64,000 bases of DNA from an uncultured Pelagimonas sp. (GTDB lineage Bacteria > Pseudomonadota > Alphaproteobacteria > Rhodobacterales > Rhodobacteraceae): positions 992,001 through 1,056,000 of the forward strand of contig CANMIH010000001.1 in assembly GCA_947497905.1 (NCBI GenBank), written 5' to 3'. The notes under the pieces are model-generated. The model did no database searches, was not told the DNA's origin, and saw only the letters and a list, made by a program, of their open reading frames with translations. This document shows positions 35,735 to 45,542 of the stretch, in pieces. Every line of letters starts with the position of its first letter. The first letter of the stretch is position 1. Position numbers and translations under genes: made by a program.

Positions 35735-36742
35735 GTGCAATCCCGGTTCCCGATCCTTTTTCCCACGGTCCTTTTGTTGATGAGTGCAGCCGCCATCGCA
35801 GGGGTACTTTGGGGAACGGCGGATATTAGTTGGTCAGACCGGCTGGCGATCCTGATGCAACGCGAGGATGCGCCCCGTGGGCTGTCTTTGATCGTGTGGC
35901 AGTGGCGTGTGCCTCGGGTTATTGCCGTCGCTTTGATTGGGGCCGGTTTGGCACTCGCGGGGGCGTTGATGCAAACGGCCCTGCGCAACCCTATGGCAGA
36001 CCCATATTTGATGGGCCTGTCCTCTGGCGCGTCAGCCGCCGCTGTCGCGGCGATCATATGGTTGCCAAGCTATCTTACAGAGTTATTTGGTGTCCCACTG
36101 ATCGCCTTCGCAGGCGCGGCGCTAGCCTTTTTGATGACGCTCGGACTATCGCAACGTCGGGGAAAGGCCATGGACCCGCTTGTGGTTATACTTGCAGGCG
36201 TCGCGGTTTCGTTGATGTTTCAGTCTTTAACGGCTTTCTTTCTTTACGTCGGCGACCCTCATGCCACGCGCAATGCGATCGGCTGGCTTATGGGAACGGC
36301 CGCAGGGACCGAATGGAGTGAAATTCCCCTGCTTGCAGTTGCGGTGGTGTTGATCGCTATTCTATTCATGGCAAAATCCAACGCGTTGGATGCGACTTTG
36401 TTGGGTGAAGAACGTGCGCAGGCCTTGGGAGTTCGTACAAATCGCATCCGGATGGTGATTTTTTTCGCGACGGTTTTGCTAACGGGCCTCGCCGTGTCGG
36501 TTGCTGGAATCGTCGGCTTTGTCGGCCTCATTGTGCCCCATATGGCGCGGCTCTTGGTTGGAGCGCGGCATCACGTGTTGCTCCCAATGACAATGGCCCT
36601 GGGTGCGACCGTTCTTATTGCGGTCGATCTTCTCTGTCGGACTTTGCTGGCACCCGAAGAGCTGCCTCTTGGCGTATTGCTCGCACTTTTTGCAGCCCCG
36701 CCGTTCATTTTAATCTTAAGGGGGCTGCGCCGTGCCGCTTGA
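35735..36742 (+). CDS. FecCD-family ABC permease (BtuC-like)
   Basis: A 335-residue membrane protein with about ten TM helices. FecCD signatures are WQWRVPRVIAVALIGAGLALAG split near 50-72, NPMADPYLMGLSSGASAAAV near 87, and GIVGFVGLIVPHMARLLVG near 255. The start is a GTG that directly follows the binding-protein TAA, so the two are translationally coupled. It overlaps the ATPase gene by 11 bp. Confidence 0.88.
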   Translation: MQSRFPILFPTVLLLMSAAAIAGVLWGTADISWSDRLAILMQREDAPRGLSLIVWQWRVPRVIAVALIGAGLALAGALMQTALRNPMADPYLMGLSSGASAAAVAAIIWLPSYLTELFGVPLIAFAGAALAFLMTLGLSQRRGKAMDPLVVILAGVAVSLMFQSLTAFFLYVGDPHATRNAIGWLMGTAAGTEWSEIPLLAVAVVLIAILFMAKSNALDATLLGEERAQALGVRTNRIRMVIFFATVLLTGLAVSVAGIVGFVGLIVPHMARLLVGARHHVLLPMTMALGATVLIAVDLLCRTLLAPEELPLGVLLALFAAPPFILILRGLRRAA

Positions 36743-37511
36743 GCCTGCTCTTAGCCTTACAAACGTCACCGTGGATATTGCTGGCAAGGCCTACGTGCGT
36801 GACGTGTCAGTGAAAGTCCCAAGGGGTGAAATCCACGGTCTTCTTGGGCCAAACGGTGCTGGTAAAACCACGCTCTTGCGCTGTCTTTATCGCGCGGCAG
36901 AGGCGGCGACCGGGCAAATTCAGGCTCAGGGCAAAGAGATAACCGATTACACTCATCAGGAATGGGCAAAAACCGTTGGTGCGCTTGTGCAAAGCTCCGG
37001 TCTTCTGGCAGGCTTAACACCGCGCGACGTCGTGGAAATCGGTCTTTCTGTGCTGGATCTGCCCGCAAATGAATACGCAACTCGGTGTGATGAAGCGCTG
37101 AGTTTGGTCGGACTTGCCGACAAACAACACCAATCCGCGAGCGCCTTGTCAGGCGGCGAGCTGCAACGCTGCTACTTTGCACAATTGTTGGCCTGTGATC
37201 CAGATATCTACGTTTTGGATGAGCCGACCAATCACCTTGACTTACATTACCAGCTTGTTCTGCTTGATGAGGTGAAACGCCGGGGGCGCACCGCGCTCCT
37301 CACCATCCATGACCTGAACCTAGCCGTCCGCTATTGCGACCGGGTTTATCTGATGTCGGAGGGCGAAATTGTGGAACAAGGTGCGGCGCTGGACGTGCTG
37401 ACGCGAGACAATCTGATCAGACACTATGCAGTGGATGGGCAATTTGTTGGTAAAGCTCTGGAGTTGGCAGGGCCCATCCTGGGCCAGCTCGATCAGCTGA
37501 AAAACGGCTGA
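36732..37511 (+). CDS. Corrinoid-type ABC importer ATPase (BtuD-like)
   Basis: A 259-residue ATPase. Walker A is GPNGAGKTT near 38, the signature LSGGELQRCYFAQLLACDP near 137, Walker B VLDEPTNHLDL near 162, and the switch histidine is in LTIHDLNLA near 193. It starts at a GTG inside the permease gene. It completes the riboswitch-controlled uptake system. Confidence 0.88.
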   Translation: MPLEPALSLTNVTVDIAGKAYVRDVSVKVPRGEIHGLLGPNGAGKTTLLRCLYRAAEAATGQIQAQGKEITDYTHQEWAKTVGALVQSSGLLAGLTPRDVVEIGLSVLDLPANEYATRCDEALSLVGLADKQHQSASALSGGELQRCYFAQLLACDPDIYVLDEPTNHLDLHYQLVLLDEVKRRGRTALLTIHDLNLAVRYCDRVYLMSEGEIVEQGAALDVLTRDNLIRHYAVDGQFVGKALELAGPILGQLDQLKNG

Positions 37512-38524
37512 ACGAAAGGAGGTGCGCGAACTGAGTGCGCCGCCTGTCGAGGCAAAAAACTCCAGTATCCGTCTTTCGTCGCATTTGCCTTGCTCATCAC
37601 ATAGGATGAGCCAGACGCAGAGAAAAAGTCATGGTTCTCACTGTCGGTGGAAAGAGCGCCTCAAACCCAAGGTTTTGCAGCGCCTTATTGACGTTTCAAT
37701 GCAAAAACACTCTTTCATAGTCGGTTATTCAAGCACGATGCCGCGAACCTCGGCTATCCGTTCGATGTGTCTTTCACTACGTTCGCAATGCGCACCGAAC
37801 GGACCTTGGATCGATGTCTCTGAACGGCAGCAAAGTTCCGCGTTGCAGACCTCCATGTAACCGAAATGTTGCGCGATGCGAGAATGGCGGTTATAACGGG
37901 CCGCGCCGCAGCTTGGGAAGAACTAACTTAAGGTCTGCATTGGGCCGGTTGAGCGCATCTGGCATGACCGGTCGCGCCAAATTTGCTTATGTCGTTATCT
38001 GCGCAGAGCCGACATTAGATGTGGGGCCGCCATTGGATGAGCAGACTACTCCACGCCGTGCACAGAGAGCTCACCAATGTTATTGTGGAAGAGCTACTTG
38101 TACGAAGCATTTTCAGTGAAACGAACGTCTTCAGAGCATTTGAGTTGCTCTCTAGCTTTTAATCCCGAGGTTCACATGTAAGCCGGAAAGGGTTGACGGG
38201 CCCAACACGCCGCCATGATGGGCGTGTCTTCGGTTCCTTAGGAACCCAGAAGATACGTCCGCAAGGACGAGGCGATGTCTGGGGCAGTCAAGCTGCAGCG
38301 TGAGGCTCCATCGCACCAGTGAATTTAGGGGTCTTGCGCGGGCGCGTGACCGTGCAGGACCCAAATTCGATGGGAACAGAAATCCTCCTTGAGGGGGATT
38401 TCTGGGGGATGGATGCTGCTGCGACCCTTTCCTGACGAACCGGAATTACATTCAAGGACAGCGTGCTTGTCGCCGTTCAGCTCGCGGGACCTAGGCGTTG
38501 TGGTGCATCCATTGGAGGAGCAGC
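37512..38524. other. 1-kb gap before the integrase, no intact gene
   Basis: No reading frame here has a convincing start, ribosome site or family feature; several frames of 70-112 codons are broken by one another. A strong hairpin, AGAAATCC(T/C)CC paired around TTGA, lies at 38381-38406. The stretch looks like decayed island DNA and the 3' flank of the integrase gene. Confidence 0.5.
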
Positions 38525-40402
38525 CTACGCGCTGAGTTTGACGCTTATCCTTGGTAGGGTGCTGATTGCGGCGAGTTTCTCTTGTAGTGTTGCGGTGTCG
38601 GTATAGCGTTCGGCGGTGATGCTGCCGCCAACATGCCCGACGATATCTTTGCGGACGTTCTCTGGCACCTCACGGTTTCTGCCTAGCTCGGTGATCACGT
38701 AATGGCGGAACGATTTGATGCTCTTGCCGTCACGGCCTGTGCGCAGCTGGCTGTCCAGCACCTTGCGGAACCTGTAATCCAGCTTGCCACCCCAGCGCTC
38801 CTTTGTGCCGTCTTTTGGGCGAATATCCGGGAACAGATCGGTTTCACCCCGCTGTCGCAGGGCTTCGACGTGATGCAGAAAGCCCAGCTCCATTAGCTGC
38901 GGATGGAGGGGCACGTCCCGTTCGGAACCGAAGGTCTTGATGCTGCGGTTGGCATTCTCACGGATGCGGATTGCGGGAATGCCGTCGAGGATGTCCACGT
39001 CCACAATCTTCAGGCCTGCGATTTCCGCACGCCTGGCACCTGTCAGCGATGCAATGAGTGGCACCCAGAATAGGGCGTCCTTGACCAGATGGGTGCCGGG
39101 AGTTTGCCAGTCGCGTTTCGAGGCCGCGCCGGTCCAGACCGGGTGCTGAAAGATGTGCTGCACATCCTGTTGCGAGAAGGGCGGGCATTCATCTCGCTCT
39201 CGCGTTTTCTTGCGCAGGCGCAGGGCGTCGAGATCGATGGCATTGGGTTCAGCGAAGCCCTCGGCCTTGGCTTTCCGCAGCAATTGCCCAAGATAGTCGA
39301 GGTTGCGATTGATGGTTGTGACCGACAGACCCTCCGCTTGGCCGCTCTTTTGGGCGACCTTTAGGATCTGGGACAGGGACATCTTCTGCGTTTTCGGAGA
39401 GCGGCGGTAGTGTTTGGGCAGCTGATGCAGCACATCCACATATTTGGCCACATGCGATTGTCGCAGCTCGTGGATCGTGTCGATTTCAATGGCTTCCACA
39501 AAGAGCGCCAGGGTCTTGGAGATCTGTTCAATCATCTGACCCGAGACATTCTGACGGCGTTTCTGCTCCATGAGGCGCTCAATCAATGCAACGAGCCGCG
39601 GATCATAGGGCGAGGGTGCGGGGGGCTGTATTGGCGCGACGCGTGCCACGTGAGGTGTTGGGCTGGACGACGGGGTGGGTGTGGAGATCGGCGTAGTTTC
39701 CCTGCGAGGCAGTTCCGCTTCTGTCGTTGCCAGCTCCTGAGCCAACTCCATGGCTTGATCAAAGGATGGATCGGTGGTCAACGACGTCAGGCGGCCAGCA
39801 CTCCGACCTTGTAGGTAGAGTTTCCTGCCCTGAAGCGCCTCCAGATTAGAAAAATCCTGTCGGCCGAGGCTCTCTGACATAAGCTGTTTGACCGGTGCAT
39901 TGGGACCTTGAAGCGGAGGGTGGGAGAACTTCTGCGCTTCTGCCTCCAGAACGTGTTTCAGTCGCGCGATATCCTTGCTTGAGCGCCCCTCGGCCTGAAG
40001 CTCCGCCAGATCAGCATCACTCAGCTCACGTCCGGACACTCCGCGCGAGGCCAACAGCTGCAAGGCTTTGCCCGTTGCCCAGTCATGACTTCGATTGTCC
40101 TCCCAAGAGAGAGGGCAGGGGTTATCGGCTCCGGTCAGGCGCTCAAGCTCAATGCGGCGTAACTCACGCTGGATCACAGCGGTGAGCAGAGTGCGGGCAT
40201 CGTCTTTGGTCAGAGTTTGAGACATCATAGCCCGGTACATGTGCCAAGATTCTGAAGTTACAACCGGCGCGATGCGTTTAGCGATGTCAGGGTCATTGGT
40301 GCGCAGGCTGATTTGCATGAGCTTGCCGCCCAGTTGCGCGGGCAAGCGCCGCCGCCAGGCATATGTCGCGCCCCGGCGGATCAGGTTGGATTGTAGTCCC
40401 AT
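38525..40402 (-). CDS. Tyrosine site-specific integrase of the tRNA-Asn island
   Basis: A 625-residue tyrosine recombinase. The N-terminal MGLQSNLIRRGATYAWRRRL is the short arm-type opening seen in many alphaproteobacterial island integrases. A SAM-like core-binding region lies around 310-420. The catalytic domain has TGARRAEIAGLKI (Arg), SFRHYVITELGRN (His-x-x-Arg type box) and HVGGSITAERYTD (second His and Tyr nucleophile). I use the ATG at 40400-40402, 131 bp from the tRNA 3' end; the frame runs 27 codons further into the att region. It should catalyse integration and excision at tRNA-Asn. Confidence 0.9.
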   Translation of the reverse strand: MGLQSNLIRRGATYAWRRRLPAQLGGKLMQISLRTNDPDIAKRIAPVVTSESWHMYRAMMSQTLTKDDARTLLTAVIQRELRRIELERLTGADNPCPLSWEDNRSHDWATGKALQLLASRGVSGRELSDADLAELQAEGRSSKDIARLKHVLEAEAQKFSHPPLQGPNAPVKQLMSESLGRQDFSNLEALQGRKLYLQGRSAGRLTSLTTDPSFDQAMELAQELATTEAELPRRETTPISTPTPSSSPTPHVARVAPIQPPAPSPYDPRLVALIERLMEQKRRQNVSGQMIEQISKTLALFVEAIEIDTIHELRQSHVAKYVDVLHQLPKHYRRSPKTQKMSLSQILKVAQKSGQAEGLSVTTINRNLDYLGQLLRKAKAEGFAEPNAIDLDALRLRKKTRERDECPPFSQQDVQHIFQHPVWTGAASKRDWQTPGTHLVKDALFWVPLIASLTGARRAEIAGLKIVDVDILDGIPAIRIRENANRSIKTFGSERDVPLHPQLMELGFLHHVEALRQRGETDLFPDIRPKDGTKERWGGKLDYRFRKVLDSQLRTGRDGKSIKSFRHYVITELGRNREVPENVRKDIVGHVGGSITAERYTDTATLQEKLAAISTLPRISVKLSA

Positions 40403-40550
40403 AGGTGGCCTCCTGAGTAGGAGCACCGAAAGTGACTGAACACGCAAGCTGACTGTCATATGTATGACAGTCTCGTATGACACACCCCGCCGGAGCGGTT
40501 TATGTCTACCATATCAACAACTTAGGTGAGTATGGCTCCGGCGGTAGGGA
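40396..40550. repeat. Right 155-bp direct repeat (integrase promoter plus tRNA-Asn end; attachment site)
   Basis: Copy of 21988-22142, covering the integrase start codon, its upstream region and the 3' part of tRNA-Asn. TGTCATATGTATGACAGT (40455-40472) is an imperfect palindrome that could bind the integrase or a repressor. The two copies bound an interval of about 18.3 kb. Confidence 0.82.
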
Positions 40551-40607
40551 TCGAACCTACGGCCAATTGATTAACAGTCAACTGCTCTACCGCTGAGCTA
40601 CGCCGGA
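40533..40607 (-). tRNA. tRNA-Asn (GTT)
   Basis: On the minus strand the RNA reads TCCGGCGTAGCTCAGCGGTA at its 5' end, has anticodon loop CTGTTAA (anticodon GUU, Asn), T arm AGGTTCGATCCCT and ends CGCCGGA-G-CCA with an encoded CCA. Acceptor stem TCCGGCG/CGCCGGA is perfect. It is the target of the island integrase; its 3' end lies in the repeated att segment. Confidence 0.97.
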
Positions 40608-40686
40608 ATTGAGGGCTGTATAACTATAGCTTTTTCGGACGTCCAGAGGCTTTTTCATGTTTTTTGACACTTTTCCGAACCTCCAC

Positions 40687-41598
40687 CTAAAGCGACTGAA
40701 AAATGCAGTTTCGCGACAAGGCACCCTGCGGTTTGATCAGTTTTCTTTCCGTAAGATCAATGAGATGGGCCAGTACATTTCGGGTCGCGGCGCCCAGAAG
40801 TGCAGGGGGCGTGTCGATATAGATATCTCGTGCCAGGGCCTCTGCGGTTGTTGGTGCATTGCGCACGCCGGACAGGATCGCCTCTTCGCGTGACAGGCGG
40901 TGACGCACAAGCTCGGAGATCCGTGCATTGGGGGCGGTGACCGGAGCACCATGGCCGGAATGAAACACCCGCCACTCGTATTGTGCCAAACGATGAAGGG
41001 AAGCCATGAACGCCGTGAGATCGCCATCTGGCGGCGACACCAATGAACTGGCCCAGCCCATCACGAGGTCTCCGGAAAACAGGGCATCCCCCCAGGCCAA
41101 ACTGATGTGGTTAGACATATGGCCAGGAGTATGCAGGACTTTGAGTGCCCAATCCGAGGTTTCGATCACGTCTCCGTCTTTCACCAAAAGATCGGGGGAA
41201 AATTCTTCGTCGACGCCTTCTCCGCCTCCAAGTTCTCCCGAGGCAGCCAGCTGCTGCATCAGATCACTCCGTCCGGCATCTGCAGGGCCAAATCCAACAA
41301 TCGGTGCACCGGTCTGCGTCGCAAGCCGTCGCGCCAGAGGAGAGTGATCCAGATGGGCATGGGTGACGATGATATGCGACAGCTGAGCCCCGTCGCAGGC
41401 CGTTAGAATCGCCGATAGGTGGGCGTCGTCATCGGGTCCGGGATCGATCACAGCCAGGGTACTCTGCCCAAGAAGATAGGTATTGGTGCCTCTATAGGTC
41501 ATAGGTGAGGGATTCTGCGCCAGAATTCGCCGCAATCCCGGTTCCAATTGCTTAACTTCACCGGCGATGGGGCAGAACTCGGGTTGCGGGTCGATCAT
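40687..41598 (-). CDS. MBL-fold metallo-hydrolase (LACTB2/RNase Z-like)
   Basis: A 303-residue metallo-beta-lactamase-fold hydrolase. The metal motif is THAHLDHSPLA near 79 (H-x-H-x-D-H), with HTPGHMSNHIS near 155, GDLVMGWASSLV near 175 and HSGHGAPV near 215. The C-terminal helical domain (about 225-300) resembles that of LACTB2-like proteins. N-terminal NPSPMTYRGTNTYLLG is also typical. Substrate not predictable. It is divergent from the sensor kinase. Confidence 0.85.
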   Translation of the reverse strand: MIDPQPEFCPIAGEVKQLEPGLRRILAQNPSPMTYRGTNTYLLGQSTLAVIDPGPDDDAHLSAILTACDGAQLSHIIVTHAHLDHSPLARRLATQTGAPIVGFGPADAGRSDLMQQLAASGELGGGEGVDEEFSPDLLVKDGDVIETSDWALKVLHTPGHMSNHISLAWGDALFSGDLVMGWASSLVSPPDGDLTAFMASLHRLAQYEWRVFHSGHGAPVTAPNARISELVRHRLSREEAILSGVRNAPTTAEALARDIYIDTPPALLGAATRNVLAHLIDLTERKLIKPQGALSRNCIFQSL

Positions 41599-41650
41599 GT
41601 TGTGCTCCTTTGCCGTGGCGGCCGGGTGTTTCTTTGACTAGGCTTAGCGC

Positions 41651-42946
41651 ATGTTATTCAAATGGCTCAAACACTATGTCCCACGTGGGTTGTATGGTCG
41701 CGCTGCGCTCATCCTCATTTTACCCGTCGTGACACTTCAGCTTGTGGTCTCGGTGGTGTTTATTCAGCGTCACTTTGAAGGCGTTACCGAGCAGTTGAGT
41801 CACGAGCTCGCGCAGCTTGCGAATTTGGCTCTGGAAACCCCTGAATATGCGGAACGCCTCAGGTTTGAATTGGAGGAAATATCGCCCGACGACATTCCAC
41901 AGGCGCATGTCCGCAGGTGGTACGATTTCACCGGAATCGTCGTTATTCGCCAGTTGTCTCAAGATATTGACGGTCTGGAGCGCATCGCGATGCCGGACGA
42001 CGACGACCTTCTGCTTTTTGCAGAGCGCAACGGGATACACTACAGATTGAAAACCTATCGGGAACGTGTGTCTGCGTCGAACCCGCATCAGCTATTGGTG
42101 AACATGGTTTTCTTCGGTGTTCTCATGACCTTCATCGCCTTTGTTTATCTTCGAAACCAGCTGCGACCGATCACTCGATTGGCCCATGCAGCAGAATCTT
42201 TCGGGCGCGGGCAGTCCATCAGCTACAAACCCTCAGGAGCACTTGAAGTTCGGGCTGCAGGACGGGCCTTTTTGAATATGCGTGCGAGGATTGAACGTCA
42301 CATCGAACAGCGCACAATGATGTTGTCCGGGGTCAGCCATGACCTCCGCACGCCGATCACCCGGCTACGACTGGGCCTATCTTTGCTTGATCGCGAGGAT
42401 CGTGAACCGCTCGAACATGATGTGGATGAGATGCAGCGGTTGATTGATGCCTTTCTCGATTTCGCACGGGGGGATGCACTGGATGGCGATGCAGAACCTG
42501 TCGACCCATTTGAATTGGTGTCTCAGATTGTCAAAGATGCACAACGAAGCCAGCAGGATGTCTCTTTGGTTTTGCAAAAAGGGCAGGGCGAAATCCCACT
42601 CCGTCCTAAAGCCCTTCGTCGAGCGATCGAAAACCTCACCGGAAATGCGGTACGGTATGGCACGAAATGTGAAATCTCGGTCATTTTGACAGAACGCAGC
42701 CTTCGAGTTTGTATCGAAGATGACGGTCCTGGAATCCCGGATGAGGAACGAGAAAAAGCGTTGCGTCCCTTTGTTCGACTTGATCCTGCGCGCAATCAAA
42801 ATCGCGGTTCGGGTGTTGGGCTTGGTTTGGCCATCGCAGCTGATATTGCCAAGGCCCATGGTGGTGTCCTGCGGTTGGGCGAGAGCCAATCTCTAGGGGG
42901 ATTACGTGCCGAGATCGTCATCGGCCATTCGGTTGGACTTTCGTAA
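41651..42946 (+). CDS. EnvZ-like membrane sensor histidine kinase
   Basis: A 431-residue sensor kinase. TM1 is near 16-36 and a periplasmic domain follows to about 145. TM2 (LLVNMVFFGVLMTFIAFVYL) is near 147-166, with a HAMP region after it. The H box is MMLSGVSHDLRTPITRLRLG near 222-240. The N box is ENLTGNAVRYG, and the G boxes are EDDGPGIPDEER and GSGVGLGLAIAADIAKAHGG. The layout matches EnvZ/OmpR-type kinases of alphaproteobacteria. No response regulator is adjacent in the window. Confidence 0.87.
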   Translation: MLFKWLKHYVPRGLYGRAALILILPVVTLQLVVSVVFIQRHFEGVTEQLSHELAQLANLALETPEYAERLRFELEEISPDDIPQAHVRRWYDFTGIVVIRQLSQDIDGLERIAMPDDDDLLLFAERNGIHYRLKTYRERVSASNPHQLLVNMVFFGVLMTFIAFVYLRNQLRPITRLAHAAESFGRGQSISYKPSGALEVRAAGRAFLNMRARIERHIEQRTMMLSGVSHDLRTPITRLRLGLSLLDREDREPLEHDVDEMQRLIDAFLDFARGDALDGDAEPVDPFELVSQIVKDAQRSQQDVSLVLQKGQGEIPLRPKALRRAIENLTGNAVRYGTKCEISVILTERSLRVCIEDDGPGIPDEEREKALRPFVRLDPARNQNRGSGVGLGLAIAADIAKAHGGVLRLGESQSLGGLRAEIVIGHSVGLS

Positions 42947-43054
42947 AACCGTCTCGAAACGCCACTTTTCCGCCACAGAGATTTCATGCCGAAGTTTTCG
43001 TTAACGGCCAGATTGCACTCATCCCAGTGATCTGACCCGTAAACGGAGAAACCT

Positions 43055-43327
43055 ATGACCCTGACCGCACTCGCAGCTCTTGCAACGATTAGCCTTTCTC
43101 CTGTGCAGGACATTCCCGCTCAGAAAGATCTCATCCTGAGCCAGGCACAGCCTTTTATTTCGACACAGGGTGCCGCAGTCCAGGGCGGCAACTACATGAC
43201 CACCGCCCAGGGGTGCACTTATCGCAAAACACAGGCTCCGGGCTATCCAGCGCGCTGGATCTTGGTGTTGAACCCACACCATATTGGAAAGCCAAACTCT
43301 CCGCGTAACTGCAAAGGCATGATGTAA
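43055..43327 (+). CDS. Small exported protein of unknown function
   Basis: A 90-residue protein starting MTLTALAALATISLSPVQ, which looks like a short signal peptide. The mature part has two cysteines (QGCTYRKTQAPGYPARW and RNCKGMM) and the motif WILVLNPHHIGKPNSP. CGGAGAAACCT lies just before the ATG. I believe similar short proteins occur in other roseobacters, but know no function. It converges on the hybrid kinase gene, whose stop is 2 bp away. Confidence 0.6.
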   Translation: MTLTALAALATISLSPVQDIPAQKDLILSQAQPFISTQGAAVQGGNYMTTAQGCTYRKTQAPGYPARWILVLNPHHIGKPNSPRNCKGMM

Positions 43328-43328
43328 T

Positions 43329-45542
43329 CTAAGTCGAATTCTTAAGTTGGACCGCCACATGGCCGAGGAACGCTCGGATCTTGTGGCGGTCCAATGGTTT
43401 TGGAAGAAAATCAACACCAAGCTCTTTACAATCATTACGTAAATAGCGCGAGCGATCCGCCGAGATGATGGCGCAAGGCAATTTCCCCAATCGATCGGAA
43501 ATTGCGTGATAGAGACCAAGGCCCGACAGTCCTGAAGACAATTGATAATCAATCAAAAGCGCATCAGGGGTGAGTTGAAGTTCCTCCAGCAACTCTAATG
43601 CATCAGGAGCGTTTTCAGCTTCGATGACGTGGACGCCCCAAGCCTCAAGCATGGCGACCAAGGCGCGCCTGAGCTGACGATCATCTTCAACCAGTAGAAC
43701 GATCATCCCAGCCTGAGACAGGGATTCATCGTTTAGGAATCCCTGATCAACGGGTTCAGGTGTAGGGCCAACAATTGGAACGTTCACCATAAAGCAGCTG
43801 CCGCGACCAATCTCTGACCACAAATCAAGGTCATGCCCGAGACGTGCACAGGCGCGCTCGACGATAGCAAGACCAAGTCCCAAACCTTCGTTTGCACTGC
43901 TCCGCGGATTGAGGCGCTGAAACTCCTCAAAAATTACGCTTTGATCCTCGCAGGCGATACCAGCGCCAGTATCCCACACTTCGATCCGAACCGAACCGCC
44001 GTTGCGGCGAACTCCCAGTAAAATCTTGCCGGCGTCGGTATAGCGTACGGCATTGGCGAGAAGGTTCTGAATGATCCGTCTGAGATAGTTTGGATCCGTT
44101 TCCACCCATAACCCGCTATCGACAAAGCGTAATTCAACATTCTTTTGAGCGGCGAGCATTTCGAACTCATCGCGCAGAGGGCCTAAAACATCGCGCAACA
44201 AAACCGGTCGCACATCCAACCCAACATCGTCTTCGGAATCGAGTTTGGAAATGTCCAGAAGTGCCTCAATGATATGCTCGGCGCTGGTTAGGGCGCTCTG
44301 CGTTTTGGTCACGATTTGTGCCTGGGCTGAATCCAAAATAGACCCTTCAAGGGTTGAGAGGAACAATTTGGCCGCCGAAAGAGGTTGTAGCAAATCGTGG
44401 CTTGCGGCAGCGACAAACCGGGATTTCGTCGCATTTGCACGTTCAGCCGACGACAGCGCATCCTCAAGCTCTAGCGTTCGTTCAACGACGCGTTTCTCCA
44501 AAATAGCGTTAATTTCGAAAAGCTTCTGCGCCGCTTCTCGCTCGGTTGTCACATCAGTGACCGATACCACAAACCCCTGATCTGGCATGCCTCGACCGAA
44601 GATTTGCAGCACAGACTGAAATCCGTGACGGATTTCAAAACTGATTGGCGGGCGCATTTTTGGCTCATGTGCCCATGCCCGAAACCCCTCGCGGTCCAGA
44701 CCTCGTGTAAAAACCACGTCTTTATCTAGCTGATCAATGAGCGTGCCAAATGAAACACCCATCTGAAGGAAGCGCGCCGGAACCGAAAGCAGTGTTCCAA
44801 ATTTTTCATTCCAACCAACTAGCCGCCCAGCTTCATCAAAAACACAGACCCCTTGGTTCAGGTGGTCAAGCGTGGCGCGGATCATACGGGTTTGTTTATC
44901 GCGCAGCCTTTCGCGCTCTTGCCGTTCAAGCAGCACCAGATCAGTTACGTCCGTCTGGAGGACAACTGTGCCACCATTGGCCGTGCGATGTTCGGACACC
45001 TGCAACCACCGGTCCTTGTGAAGTGCTACATTGAACAACGCGTGTTGGTCTTGGTGGTGGCGATACCTTTGCGCCGCCCAATCTGCGGGCGAAACATGAG
45101 CGGGTAGGGAAAGATCCTTGGATTTGCTGATTTCGTCTACATAGCGTTCAAACGAAAGGCTGGGTTTCAGAAGGTCACGCATCCCACTAAAATCGCGACA
45201 AAATCTGGAGTTGCACATCACCAGATGATCGGTGTCATCAAAGAGAGCAAACCCTTCGGAAACAGTTTCAATCGCGTCTGCTAGGTTGCGACGTGCCGCC
45301 TCTGTTTGCTGGTTCGCATCTGCAATTTGGGCGTTGGATTGGTGCAAAAGATCAAGCGCATGCTCGAGCTCAAGCGTCCTCTCCCGCACCCGCTGTTCTA
45401 GCAATGCGGCCCGCTCAAATCTTGCGTAGGCCGCATTCGACGGCTCACTGCCATGCTCGACACGTTTCATCAACGCCTCTGCAATGGTCAGCAGCTTTTC
45501 ATTCTGCCGTTCTAACGAGTCATTGCTGTCAATCAGAGACAT
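43329..45542 (-). CDS. Hybrid sensor histidine kinase (PAS, kinase, receiver)
   Basis: About 737 residues, soluble. An N-terminal coiled coil is followed by PAS-type domains (FDDTDHLVMCNSRFCRDF near 105; VFDEAGRLVGWNEKFGTLL near 225). The H box is FVAAASHDLLQPLSAAKLFL near 385. The ATPase has RIIQNLLANAVRYTD and DTGAGI. A C-terminal receiver domain begins IVLLVEDDRQLRRALV near 610, with phospho-acceptor aspartate in LLIDYQLSSG. The start overlaps the FIST gene by 14 bp. It probably forms a signalling module with the FIST protein and the LuxR regulator upstream. Confidence 0.87.
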   Translation of the reverse strand: MSLIDSNDSLERQNEKLLTIAEALMKRVEHGSEPSNAAYARFERAALLEQRVRERTLELEHALDLLHQSNAQIADANQQTEAARRNLADAIETVSEGFALFDDTDHLVMCNSRFCRDFSGMRDLLKPSLSFERYVDEISKSKDLSLPAHVSPADWAAQRYRHHQDQHALFNVALHKDRWLQVSEHRTANGGTVVLQTDVTDLVLLERQERERLRDKQTRMIRATLDHLNQGVCVFDEAGRLVGWNEKFGTLLSVPARFLQMGVSFGTLIDQLDKDVVFTRGLDREGFRAWAHEPKMRPPISFEIRHGFQSVLQIFGRGMPDQGFVVSVTDVTTEREAAQKLFEINAILEKRVVERTLELEDALSSAERANATKSRFVAAASHDLLQPLSAAKLFLSTLEGSILDSAQAQIVTKTQSALTSAEHIIEALLDISKLDSEDDVGLDVRPVLLRDVLGPLRDEFEMLAAQKNVELRFVDSGLWVETDPNYLRRIIQNLLANAVRYTDAGKILLGVRRNGGSVRIEVWDTGAGIACEDQSVIFEEFQRLNPRSSANEGLGLGLAIVERACARLGHDLDLWSEIGRGSCFMVNVPIVGPTPEPVDQGFLNDESLSQAGMIVLLVEDDRQLRRALVAMLEAWGVHVIEAENAPDALELLEELQLTPDALLIDYQLSSGLSGLGLYHAISDRLGKLPCAIISADRSRYLRNDCKELGVDFLPKPLDRHKIRAFLGHVAVQLKNST

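Noticed and set aside
37522-38119. Frames of 112 and 101 codons after the BtuD-like gene
   Set aside because: A weak resemblance of one stretch to isochorismatase-type sequence could not be sustained over more than about 20 residues; treated as decayed DNA.
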